A stretch of 6,220 bases of DNA, taken from assembly GCA_000433355.1 (NCBI GenBank), contig FR893127.1, forward strand, positions 1 to 6,220, in the 5' to 3' direction. Position numbers and translations under genes: made by a program. The notes below the pieces were generated by a model that searched no databases, was not told the origin of the DNA, and was given only the letters and a program-made list of their open reading frames with translations. Shown in pieces: positions 1 to 5,873 of this stretch. Within the stretch, counting starts at the first letter, position 1; every line of letters begins with the position of its first letter. This DNA comes from Alistipes sp. CAG:435 (GTDB taxonomy: Bacteria > Bacteroidota > Bacteroidia > Bacteroidales > UBA932).

Positions 1-56
1 AGTAAAGTCGCTTCGACAGGGCGAGCCAGCGGCTACCGGTTGAGTGACAGGGGAAA

Positions 57-120
57 GAAAGGGAAATCTCTATGGCAAATTTTGCACGTTACCAAAATTT
101 GCCATAGAGATTTCCCTTTC
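57..120. repeat. Perfect 28-bp inverted repeat with 8-nt loop; candidate operon terminator
   Basis: The arms 57-84 and 93-120 are exact reverse complements over 28 bp and are separated by an 8-nt loop, CACGTTAC. The structure begins 26 nt past the stop codon of the DAHP synthase/chorismate mutase gene. On the minus strand the 3' arm runs into a pyrimidine-rich tail (TTTCCCTTTCTTTCCCC), so it may end the aromatic operon, possibly in both directions. It is not a textbook terminator: the stem is AT-rich, about twice the usual length, and the T run is broken by C. A small non-autonomous mobile repeat (MITE-like or REP-like) is the main alternative. The symmetry is read directly from the sequence; the function is inferred. 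Confidence 0.75.
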
Positions 121-145
121 ATCAATCCACGACCTGGCAGCGACA

Positions 146-1237
146 CTACCGCTCCAGAATCCTGTTCTGTTCCGCGACTGAAGCATCGTGGATGGCGGTG
201 AAAAAGGCTGTGATGAACTCCTCGGAGAGGCCGTAGTCCTTGCCTTTCTCTATCATCGAGGATAGGATGCTGTCCCAGCGGGCGGCCTGGACAATGGCGA
301 TGTTGTGCGCCTTCTTGAACTCGCCTATCCTGCGGGAGATCTCCATTCTGGAACCAAGGGCGACAAGCAGGTTCTCGTCGATGATGTCAATCTGGGAACG
401 GAGCTGCTCGATGCCTTCGTTATATTCCTTGTCATTGGAGACCTTCTGGCGGACGGTAAGGCTCTCAAGCAAAGCCTTCAGATCTGACGGAACCAACTGC
501 TGTTTGGCATCGCTCAACGCGCAGGAAGGATCGCAATGGGACTCGATCATCAGGCCGTCCAAGCCAAGATCCATCGCCCTCTGTGACAACTCTTTGAGAT
601 ACTGGCGTGAGCCCCCCATATGACTCGGATCCGCAAAGAACGGAAGCTTAGGGTAACGTGTGCGAAGCTCAACCGCCATCTGCCAGCCCGGAAAATTTCT
701 GTACGGGATTTTCTGCGAGGTAGAGAATCCGCGATGGATAACGCCCAGTTTTCTGATCCCCGCCCGGTTGAGTCTTTCGAGAGCCCCGACCCATAGATCA
801 ATGTCAGGATTCACCGGATTCTTGACCAAGACCGGAATATCCGTGTCCCTCAACGCGTCGGCGATCTCCTGCACGAGGAACGGATTAGCCGTAGTCCGTG
901 CTCCGATCCAGACCATGTCTATGCCATATTTCAGACATTCATAGACGTGCTTCTCATTGGCTACCTCGGTGCAGACCTTCATTCCATATTCATTCTTCAC
1001 CTTCTGGAGCCATTTCAATCCGGGAGTGCCGACACCCTCGAAGGATCCGGGATGGGTGCGGGGCTTCCATATTCCCGCGCGGAAAACATGGATGCCGAAT
1101 TCGTGAAGGCCTTTGGCGGTCATCATCACCTGCAGCTCAGACTCGGCGCTGCAAGGACCGGCGACAACGAGAGGGGGAATGCTCTCGTCGAAAAATCCCC
1201 ACTCGGAGACGGGGATGATGTCAAGTGTACGTTCCAT
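146..1237 (-). CDS. aroF: Bifunctional DAHP synthase (type I beta) / chorismate mutase (AroQ)
   Basis: The enzyme condenses phosphoenolpyruvate and erythrose 4-phosphate to DAHP, the first shikimate-pathway step, and also converts chorismate to prephenate; it is cytoplasmic. Residues 1 to about 265 form the DAHP synthase barrel, with AGPCS (C29), KPR (58-60), VIHRG (166-170), ADPSHMGGSR (H206), IESH (E232) and D243. C29, H206, E232 and D243 match the family's metal ligands in spacing. Residues about 270-363 form a chorismate mutase of AroQ type: LR at 279-280, SR at 296-297, K308, R320 and Q357. The usual Glu after R320 is Trp321. There is no N-terminal regulatory domain; in Bacteroidota fusions of this kind the mutase domain is known to transmit prephenate feedback to the synthase domain. 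It is the last gene of the operon, starting 2 nt after the tyrA stop. The length of 363 residues fits complete fusions. Confidence 0.96.
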   Translation of the reverse strand: MERTLDIIPVSEWGFFDESIPPLVVAGPCSAESELQVMMTAKGLHEFGIHVFRAGIWKPRTHPGSFEGVGTPGLKWLQKVKNEYGMKVCTEVANEKHVYECLKYGIDMVWIGARTTANPFLVQEIADALRDTDIPVLVKNPVNPDIDLWVGALERLNRAGIRKLGVIHRGFSTSQKIPYRNFPGWQMAVELRTRYPKLPFFADPSHMGGSRQYLKELSQRAMDLGLDGLMIESHCDPSCALSDAKQQLVPSDLKALLESLTVRQKVSNDKEYNEGIEQLRSQIDIIDENLLVALGSRMEISRRIGEFKKAHNIAIVQAARWDSILSSMIEKGKDYGLSEEFITAFFTAIHDASVAEQNRILER

Positions 1238-1239
1238 AA

Positions 1240-2094
1240 CTATCTCAAAATCTTTTTAATCCTGTTTGCTTCGTGGATGAGTTCCGTGATCCGTCCGCCG
1301 TCATAGTCAGCGATAGCGTCACGGAACAGCCTCATCTTTTCCAAATATGTGTCAATGACGTGCAGCACATTGTCCCTGTTCTGCTCCAGAATCGGGGTCC
1401 ACATCTCGGCGGAGCTCTTCGCAAGGCGGACGGTGGATGAGAAGCCTCCGGATGCAAGGTCGAAAATGTGCTTCTCGTCTTTTTCCTTGTCAAGAACCGT
1501 AAGTGCCAGAGCAAAGGAAGTGACGTGAGAGATATGCGACACGTATGCGGTGTGCACATCGTGGCTATCGGCGTTCATGAAAAGCGGTCGCATATTCAAC
1601 GCATCATACAGTCCCTCAACCACCTTGACCGCCTGCGGATCTGAATCCTCGGTGTTTGCGAATATGCAGGCGCGGCCATCAAAGAGGTTCGGCATCGCGG
1701 CCCAAGGCCCTGAATATTCAGTGCCGGCCATCGGGTGTGTCGCCACGAAGCGGCAGCGGAGGGGATGGTAGTGCGCCGCGCGGACAATGTTGCTCTTCGT
1801 GGAGCAAGTGTCTATCACGATCTTCTTCCCGTTCCCTTCCTCTTTGAATATGTCGAGTACCTGCGGGAGCATCTTCACAGCGGAGCCGACCGGTATGGCT
1901 ATCACAGTGATGTCGCTCCTGCGGACGCACTCCTCGAACGGGACGATCTCGTCCACAAGTTCCATCCTTTCGGCCGCGGCGGCGTTCACCGGGTCAGCCT
2001 CCACCCCAAGAACTATCCGGGCGAATCCTCTTCTCTTCAGGTCGATGGCCATCGAGCCGCCTATCAGACCTAATCCTATAATACCTACTATCAT
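1240..2094 (-). CDS. tyrA: Prephenate dehydrogenase (TyrA)
   Basis: The enzyme oxidatively decarboxylates prephenate to 4-hydroxyphenylpyruvate, the committed step to tyrosine. The N-terminus is a Rossmann fold with the dinucleotide-binding motif GLGLIGGS (residues 7-14) and an acidic residue, E32, at the end of the second strand, which favours NAD over NADP. HPMAGTEYSG at 120-129 holds the expected catalytic histidine (H120), and SHDVHTAYVSHISH at 177-190 is the conserved His-rich helix that starts the all-helical dimerisation domain. With 284 residues and no fused chorismate mutase or ACT domain, it is a monofunctional form; the mutase activity sits in the next gene. Its ATG overlaps the stop of the upstream aminotransferase as ATGA, indicating translational coupling. 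The family is certain; an arogenate preference cannot be excluded from sequence alone. Confidence 0.96.
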   Translation of the reverse strand: MIVGIIGLGLIGGSMAIDLKRRGFARIVLGVEADPVNAAAAERMELVDEIVPFEECVRRSDITVIAIPVGSAVKMLPQVLDIFKEEGNGKKIVIDTCSTKSNIVRAAHYHPLRCRFVATHPMAGTEYSGPWAAMPNLFDGRACIFANTEDSDPQAVKVVEGLYDALNMRPLFMNADSHDVHTAYVSHISHVTSFALALTVLDKEKDEKHIFDLASGGFSSTVRLAKSSAEMWTPILEQNRDNVLHVIDTYLEKMRLFRDAIADYDGGRITELIHEANRIKKILR

Positions 2095-3293
2095 AAAATA
2101 TTCTTTATTACTTTTTCTATTTTTTTGTTCGCGCGCTCAAGCACCTCCGGCTTGGCGCAAAGCGAAATCCGGATGTAGTCATTACCATTCTTTCCGAATA
2201 TGAAGCCCGGCGTGATGAACACACCTGCCTGCCGCAGAACCCGTTCCGAAAGCACTTCCCCTGCCGTCATTCCGTTCCCGGCATATTCCGAAGGCACCCG
2301 CCCCCAAAGGAACAGCCCCGCGGTGTCGTGGTCATAAACCGCCCCCAGAGTCTTGAATATACGACCAGCGGCGACACGTCTGCGGACATATTCAGAATTA
2401 AGTTCCTCAAACCATTCAGGAGACTGGTTAAGCGCCTCGACCGCCGCGAGTTGCAGCGGCTTGAACATCCCCGAGTCCATCTGGCTCTTGACCTTCAGCA
2501 CTTCAGCGATATATTCCGGAGCGCCGCCTACCATTCCGATTCGCCAGCCGCTCATATTGTGCGCCTTGCTAAGCGAATTCAGTTCGAGGCAACACTCCTC
2601 CGATCCCTTCGCCGCCAGAATCGACAGCGGCTTCCCGCAAAGGATGAATGAATATGGATTGTCATTCACTATCAAGATTCTGTGCTTGCGCCCGAAATCC
2701 ACCAGCTTCTGATAAAGCTCGGGAGTAGCCTTGGCACCGGTCGGCATATTCGGATAGTTCGTCCACATAATCTTCACACCCTCAAGATCCATCCTCTCCA
2801 AAGCGTCGAAATCCGGCCACCAATGGTTTTCCTCCGTCAGATCGTACGTGACAATCTCGGCTCCAACAAGTTTAGATGCCGAAGTGTAGGTCGGATAGCC
2901 CGGATCCGGAACCAACACCTTGTCTCCCGGATTGACAAATGCCATAGAGATAAGAAGGATTCCCTCCTTGGATCCGACAAGCGGCTGGATGCCCCCATCC
3001 GGATTCAGCGTCACTCCGTAATATCTTGAATACCAATCCGCGAAGGCTTGTCTCAACGCTGGAAGCCCCTTATAGCTCTGGTAGGCGTGGTTGCCTGGCT
3101 TGCGGGCAGCCTCGACCAAAGCTTCGATAGCGGCCTGTGGCGGCATCCCGTCCGGAGCGCCTATTCCCAAATTGATTATCCTGTCTTCCCCGCGAGCCAC
3201 ACGCTCCGCATTGAGTGCGTCCATCTCTTTAAGTTTGCGGGAGAAGTAATATTCCTGAACAGATGATGTTCTTTTTGCCGGTTCAATGATCAT
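2091..3293 (-). CDS. Class I/II PLP-dependent aminotransferase, probably aromatic
   Basis: This is a fold-type I aminotransferase of 400 residues, the usual family length. The pyridoxal phosphate lysine is K243 in NSLSKAHNMSGWRIG, followed by phosphate-contacting R251. NYPNMPTG (179-186) supplies the family Asn and PTG turn, D211 and Y214 in VNDNPYS contact the cofactor ring, and R375 in YIRIS is the expected binder of the substrate carboxylate. GSKEGI (107-112) is the cofactor-phosphate loop. Sequence alone would also allow an aspartate or LL-diaminopimelate-type aminotransferase. Its position between prephenate dehydratase and prephenate dehydrogenase, with a 2 nt gap upstream and a 4 nt overlap downstream, argues that it transaminates phenylpyruvate and 4-hydroxyphenylpyruvate to Phe and Tyr. 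The fold and cofactor are certain; the substrate is inferred from context. Confidence 0.93.
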   Translation of the reverse strand: MIIEPAKRTSSVQEYYFSRKLKEMDALNAERVARGEDRIINLGIGAPDGMPPQAAIEALVEAARKPGNHAYQSYKGLPALRQAFADWYSRYYGVTLNPDGGIQPLVGSKEGILLISMAFVNPGDKVLVPDPGYPTYTSASKLVGAEIVTYDLTEENHWWPDFDALERMDLEGVKIMWTNYPNMPTGAKATPELYQKLVDFGRKHRILIVNDNPYSFILCGKPLSILAAKGSEECCLELNSLSKAHNMSGWRIGMVGGAPEYIAEVLKVKSQMDSGMFKPLQLAAVEALNQSPEWFEELNSEYVRRRVAAGRIFKTLGAVYDHDTAGLFLWGRVPSEYAGNGMTAGEVLSERVLRQAGVFITPGFIFGKNGNDYIRISLCAKPEVLERANKKIEKVIKNIL

Positions 3294-3295
3294 GA

Positions 3296-4138
3296 TTACA
3301 TCGAAGATTTATATTCGCCTAAAATGTTAAGTCCTTCCATCAGAGGTCTGACCGCCCTGAGTGCCTGACGGTAGCGTCCGTAGGTCGCGAACTTGATGTC
3401 TGCATAGAAAAAGTACTGCCATTCCTGTCCGGGGATCGGCAGGGACTGGATTCTGGTGAGATTCATGTCGTAGAACGAGAGAATCGTAAGCACCTGCGCC
3501 AAAGAACCCGGCTTGTGAGGCAGGGTGAAGCAGAGGGACGCCTTGTTGATTTCACGGCGGGGAACCGTGATGGCGTCGTCCAGAATCAGGAAGCGGGTGA
3601 AGTTCTGCTTGTAGGTCTCGATGCTGCGGGCCAAGATCTCCAGCCCGTTCTGCTCAGCAGCAAGCTCTGAAGCCACAGCCCCTACTCCCCTCAAGCCCTC
3701 AGCGGCGATGTCGATTGCGCTCTTGGCCGTGTCCTCGGACTCCACCATCGTGATCCACGGGCAGTTACGCTCAAAAAACTGACGGGTCTGGTTGATGGCC
3801 ATATAGTGCGTCCGAACCTCCTTTATGTTGTGGATGTCCTGTCCCGGAAGAGCCATAAGGTTCTGATGTATGGGGATATACACCTCACCCTTGATCTTGT
3901 AGGGGTTCGACCTAAGCAGCTCGAAATTCGGGATGAGACCTCCGGAGATCGTGTTCTCGATGGCCATCACCGCCGCCTGTGCCTCGCCGGATGCCACAGC
4001 CTTGAACAGTCCCTCGAAGGTCGGGCATTCCACGATGGATATTTCCTCCCCTCGCGCGGAATAGAACTCCCGTGCCGCCTGCTCGTGGAAGCACCCCCTG
4101 TAGCCTTGTATCGCGACTTTTGTCATATTCATCATCAT
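3296..4138 (-). CDS. pheA: Prephenate dehydratase with ACT domain (PheA)
   Basis: The enzyme dehydrates and decarboxylates prephenate to phenylpyruvate, the committed step to phenylalanine. The catalytic domain spans about residues 6-190 and shows VAIQGYRGCFHEQAA at its start, AIENTISGG (59-67), and the diagnostic TRF at 181-183. A C-terminal ACT domain (about 203-275) has KPGSL at 209-213. The Phe-binding motif, usually ESRP, reads QSLP here (231-234), so allosteric inhibition may differ from the enterobacterial model. There is no chorismate mutase domain. The N-terminus has clustered ATG codons (MMMNMTKV); homology starts around MTKV, so M5 (4126) is an alternative, but the first ATG is favoured by a GGGAGGG 9 nt upstream. 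It is the first structural gene after the attenuator and is separated from the next gene by 2 nt. Confidence 0.96.
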   Translation of the reverse strand: MMMNMTKVAIQGYRGCFHEQAAREFYSARGEEISIVECPTFEGLFKAVASGEAQAAVMAIENTISGGLIPNFELLRSNPYKIKGEVYIPIHQNLMALPGQDIHNIKEVRTHYMAINQTRQFFERNCPWITMVESEDTAKSAIDIAAEGLRGVGAVASELAAEQNGLEILARSIETYKQNFTRFLILDDAITVPRREINKASLCFTLPHKPGSLAQVLTILSFYDMNLTRIQSLPIPGQEWQYFFYADIKFATYGRYRQALRAVRPLMEGLNILGEYKSSM

Positions 4139-4147
4139 TTCACGTCA

Positions 4148-4189
4148 CCCTCCCCTTATGGGAGGGACTTGCTCTCACCGCAGCGGTGA
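4148..4189 (-). promoter_or_regulatory. Two adjacent hairpins in the pheA 5' leader, one enclosing a GGGAGGG
   Basis: Between the attenuator terminator and pheA lie two perfect small stems. The first is TCACCG-CTG-CGGTGA (4175-4189). The second is CCCTCCC-ATAAG-GGGAGGG (4148-4166), whose 3' arm contains a GGAGG 9 nt before the pheA start. If that purine stretch acts as a ribosome site, it would be hidden in the stem. Bacteroidota rarely rely on Shine-Dalgarno pairing, so this may equally be a short dispersed palindromic element. The stems are seen directly; any control role is inferred. Confidence 0.5.
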
Positions 4190-4200
4190 AGAAATCAACC

Positions 4201-4237
4201 AAATAAAAAAAGCTGCCCGGAAAAGCACCGGACAGCC
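4201..4237 (-). terminator. Intrinsic terminator of the Phe/Tyr attenuator
   Basis: On the minus strand GGCTGTCCGG (4228-4237) pairs with CCGGGCAGCT (4211-4220) in a 10-bp stem with two G-U pairs, closed by a 7-nt loop (TGCTTTT). A run of seven T, an A and three more T follows. This is a strong rho-independent terminator about 65 nt before pheA and inside the operon's own leader, which is the position expected for attenuation rather than for ending frr. Confidence 0.93.
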
Positions 4238-4292
4238 GTATATTCATCTACCTTTTTTCTGAATATTCCTGCACACGCTCGTCCGGTCCTCT
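4222..4292 (-). promoter_or_regulatory. Antiterminator alternative to the attenuator terminator
   Basis: ACCGGAC (4281-4287), directly after the leader-peptide stop, is the exact complement of GTCCGGT (4227-4233) in the 5' arm and loop of the terminator. The helix extends across a bulged G to AGC/GCT and across one mismatch to AGAG/CTTT, covering about 4277-4292 against 4222-4236. It cannot coexist with the terminator. A ribosome sitting on the leader stop codon (4291-4293) would cover 4281-4287 and favour termination, whereas one stalled on the Phe/Tyr codons would leave the segment free and favour read-through. A further perfect 7-bp match, GCACACG (4334-4340, leader codons 4-6) with CGTGTGC (4271-4277), could form the competing upstream hairpin. 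The complementarity is observed; the switching is inferred from the trp/phe attenuation model. Confidence 0.82.
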
Positions 4293-4350
4293 ACCTGCCG
4301 CGGTAAAAGAAATAAAATCCGAAAGAATAAAATCGTGTGCTCATCATCAT
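4291..4350 (-). CDS. Phe/Tyr-rich leader peptide of the aromatic operon attenuator
   Basis: This short gene encodes MMMSTRFYSFGFYFFYRGR. Residues 7-16 contain five Phe and three Tyr among ten positions, using TTT, TTC, TAT and TAC. It lies between a Bacteroidota-type promoter and an intrinsic terminator, upstream of genes that make exactly these two amino acids. The peptide itself need have no function: slow decoding of its aromatic codons when charged tRNA-Phe or tRNA-Tyr is scarce would stall the ribosome and release the antiterminator. The TAG stop sits 3 nt before the antiterminator core. The start is the first of three consecutive ATG codons, and the predicted transcription start is only a few nucleotides upstream, so initiation may be leaderless. 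I use no gene symbol because no specific named homologue is recognised. Confidence 0.88.
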   Translation of the reverse strand: MMMSTRFYSFGFYFFYRGR

Positions 4351-4357
4351 AACGATG

Positions 4358-4391
4358 CAAAGATAGCAAAATCGGAAGAAAATGTTCCTAA
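4358..4391 (-). promoter_or_regulatory. Bacteroidota-type promoter of the aromatic operon
   Basis: TATCTTTG (4358-4365) matches the -7 consensus TAnnTTTG of the Bacteroidota primary sigma factor exactly. The -33 element (consensus TTTG) is weak; TTAG at 4388-4391, 22 nt upstream, is the best candidate. Transcription should begin a few nucleotides downstream, around 4350-4354, at or next to the leader-peptide ATG. The position after the frr stop gives the operon its own promoter. Confidence 0.75.
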
Positions 4392-4415
4392 AAATTTAAT
4401 GAATATACCAAAATA

Positions 4416-4440
4416 GCGGATGAACATTCATTCAAGCCGC
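4416..4440 (-). terminator. Possible weak terminator of pyrH-frr
   Basis: Downstream of the frr stop the minus strand can fold as GCGG/CCGC with an inner TGAA/TTCA pair, followed by TATTTTGG. The stem is interrupted and the T run is short, so it would be inefficient. No better terminator is visible between frr and the aromatic promoter, and some read-through is plausible. Confidence 0.25.
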
Positions 4441-4453
4441 CTCAAGGCTTTCA

Positions 4454-5023
4454 TTAGACGGTCAGTATCTCCTTCTCCTTCGCTGACACGAGCTCGTCAA
4501 CCGCCTTCACTTTCGCATCGGTGACCTTCTGGATCTCGTCCTCACCTTCCTTGCGCACGTCCTCGGAGAACTCTCCGGCCTTCTCGGCCTTCTTCAGAGC
4601 GTCAACTCCATCGCGGCGGGCATTGCGGACAGCGACCTTGATGTTCTCGCCGGTAGCCTTGGCCTTCTTGATGAGCTCCTTACGTCTTTCCTCTGTGAGA
4701 GGCGGAACAGGGCAGCGGATGACCTCACCGTTGTTTGAAGGGGTGAAACCGAGGTTGGCGTTGATGATAGCCTTCTCGATCACAGGGATCATATTCTTCT
4801 CCCAAGGCTGGATGGCGATGGTCCTGGCGTCAGGAACAGTCACCGAAGCCACCTGAGGGACAGGTGTCGGAGTTCCGTAGTAATCCACGGTCACATTGTT
4901 GAGGATGGACGGATTGGCCTTTCCGACACGGTAGGTCTTGAGGTCTTCCTCAAGGAACAGCACTGAGTCTTCCATTTTGGACTTCACTCCGCTGATGATT
5001 TCTTTCGCTTTGTCTGTAAGCAT
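4454..5023 (-). CDS. frr: Ribosome recycling factor
   Basis: The protein splits the post-termination ribosome into subunits together with EF-G, releasing mRNA and tRNA; it is cytoplasmic and essential in most bacteria. Its 189 residues match the family length of about 185. Typical segments are YRVGKANPSIL (31-41), VDYYGTPTPVPQVASVTVPDAR (46-67, the domain II hinge region), PSNNGEVIRCPVPPLTEERR (95-114) and VRNARRDGVDALKK (132-145), which carries the conserved arginines of domain I. The remaining C-terminal segment is the charged long helix. It lies 66 nt after pyrH in the same direction with no convincing promoter between, so the two are probably co-transcribed. The stretch before its ATG is A/T-rich without a Shine-Dalgarno motif, as usual for Bacteroidota. 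Confidence 0.97.
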   Translation of the reverse strand: MLTDKAKEIISGVKSKMEDSVLFLEEDLKTYRVGKANPSILNNVTVDYYGTPTPVPQVASVTVPDARTIAIQPWEKNMIPVIEKAIINANLGFTPSNNGEVIRCPVPPLTEERRKELIKKAKATGENIKVAVRNARRDGVDALKKAEKAGEFSEDVRKEGEDEIQKVTDAKVKAVDELVSAKEKEILTV

Positions 5024-5089
5024 AGTGTATTGTGTTAATTGTTATTTATCAATCTATTGTGGTCGTACCCTTGTCCGTTTCCAACAAGA

Positions 5090-5794
5090 CTATTTATGGA
5101 CAAGCGTCCCGACCTTCTCTCCGTTGACCAGTTTCAGCAGGTTGCCCTCGCCGTTCACATCGAAGACGATGATCGGCATATTCCCGTCATTGCATAGGGC
5201 GTATGCGGTCTGGTCGAGAACCTTGAGATGCTTCGCCATCGCCTCGTCAAAGGTCAGTTCATCGTACTTGACAGCGGTAGGATCTTTCTCTGGGTCAGCG
5301 GTATAGACTCCATCGACACGTGTTCCTTTCAGCACGACATCGGCCTTGATCTCAAGAGCCCTGAGAGCCGCGCCGGAATCAGTAGTGAAGAACGGGCTGC
5401 CCGTTCCCCCGGCGATGAGGGCAACGCCCCCCTCCTCCAGCACCTTGACGGCGTTGTCACGGTTATAGTAGCGTACAAGCGGTTCCATCGGAGTGGCTGA
5501 GAACACCTCTGCCTTCACGCCTTCGTCCTTGATGAACTGACTGAGCGCCAATGAGTTTATCACCGTAGCCAGCATTCCCATCCTGTCTCCCTCGACGCGG
5601 TCGAATCCCTTGTCAAGACCCTGGAGACCTCTGAATATGTTGCCCCCTCCGTTGACAATGGCGATCTGCAACCCGGCCTTCGCCGCCTGCGCGATCTCCT
5701 TTGAATATTTCCGCAGACTCTCCGGATCTAGTCCCTTTCCAACGGACCCGCCCAGGCTCTCTCCGCTCAATTTAAGCAAAACTCTCTTGTACAT
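5090..5794 (-). CDS. pyrH: UMP kinase (PyrH)
   Basis: The enzyme phosphorylates UMP to UDP with ATP, a step of pyrimidine nucleotide synthesis, as a cytoplasmic hexamer of the amino acid kinase fold. The protein opens with KRVLLKLSGESL (3-14), the nucleotide-binding start of the family. GGGNIFRG (49-56), DRMGMLATVINSLAL (70-84), GGTGSPFFTTDSGAALRALE (129-148) and KGTRVDGVYTADPEKDP (156-172) are all diagnostic and intact. At 234 residues it is full length. The chosen ATG gives the standard N-terminus, and a TAnnTTTG promoter lies about 80 nt upstream. frr follows 66 nt downstream, an arrangement common across bacteria. Nothing unusual is seen in the coding sequence. Confidence 0.97.
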   Translation of the reverse strand: MYKRVLLKLSGESLGGSVGKGLDPESLRKYSKEIAQAAKAGLQIAIVNGGGNIFRGLQGLDKGFDRVEGDRMGMLATVINSLALSQFIKDEGVKAEVFSATPMEPLVRYYNRDNAVKVLEEGGVALIAGGTGSPFFTTDSGAALRALEIKADVVLKGTRVDGVYTADPEKDPTAVKYDELTFDEAMAKHLKVLDQTAYALCNDGNMPIIVFDVNGEGNLLKLVNGEKVGTLVHK

Positions 5795-5873
5795 AGTGCT
5801 TTCCAGAATCTTAAATGGTTAATCAAGGCCTCCTCCAATCGGCATCCTCGCCTCCCGAAGCCATCCCGATTCA

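Noticed and set aside
1..56. Possible end of a plus-strand gene or a REP-like element at the left edge
   Set aside because: Only short frames and 4-bp stems are visible; too little sequence to support either reading.
72..107. Plus-strand 11-codon ORF spanning the loop of the 28-bp inverted repeat
   Set aside because: Its ATG and TAG arise automatically from the palindromic CTATGG/CCATAG; there is no other coding evidence.
305..1306. Plus-strand open frames opposite the DAHP synthase gene, and similar ones opposite the other genes
   Set aside because: They are antisense shadows of well-supported genes, with no family motifs or upstream signals.
2941..2950. 10-mer GCCATAGAGA repeated at 101-110 in the inverted repeat
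   Set aside because: It lies inside the aminotransferase coding sequence with no matching flanks, so it is probably chance.
5024..5089. Possible separate promoter for frr in the 66-nt gap
   Set aside because: TAGATTGA only loosely resembles TAnnTTTG and has no -33 partner at usable spacing.
5823..5864. 13-codon ORF in the pyrH 5' UTR (MASGGEDADWRRP)
   Set aside because: No biased composition, no following terminator or alternative hairpins, and no link to pyrimidine sensing; kept out as chance.
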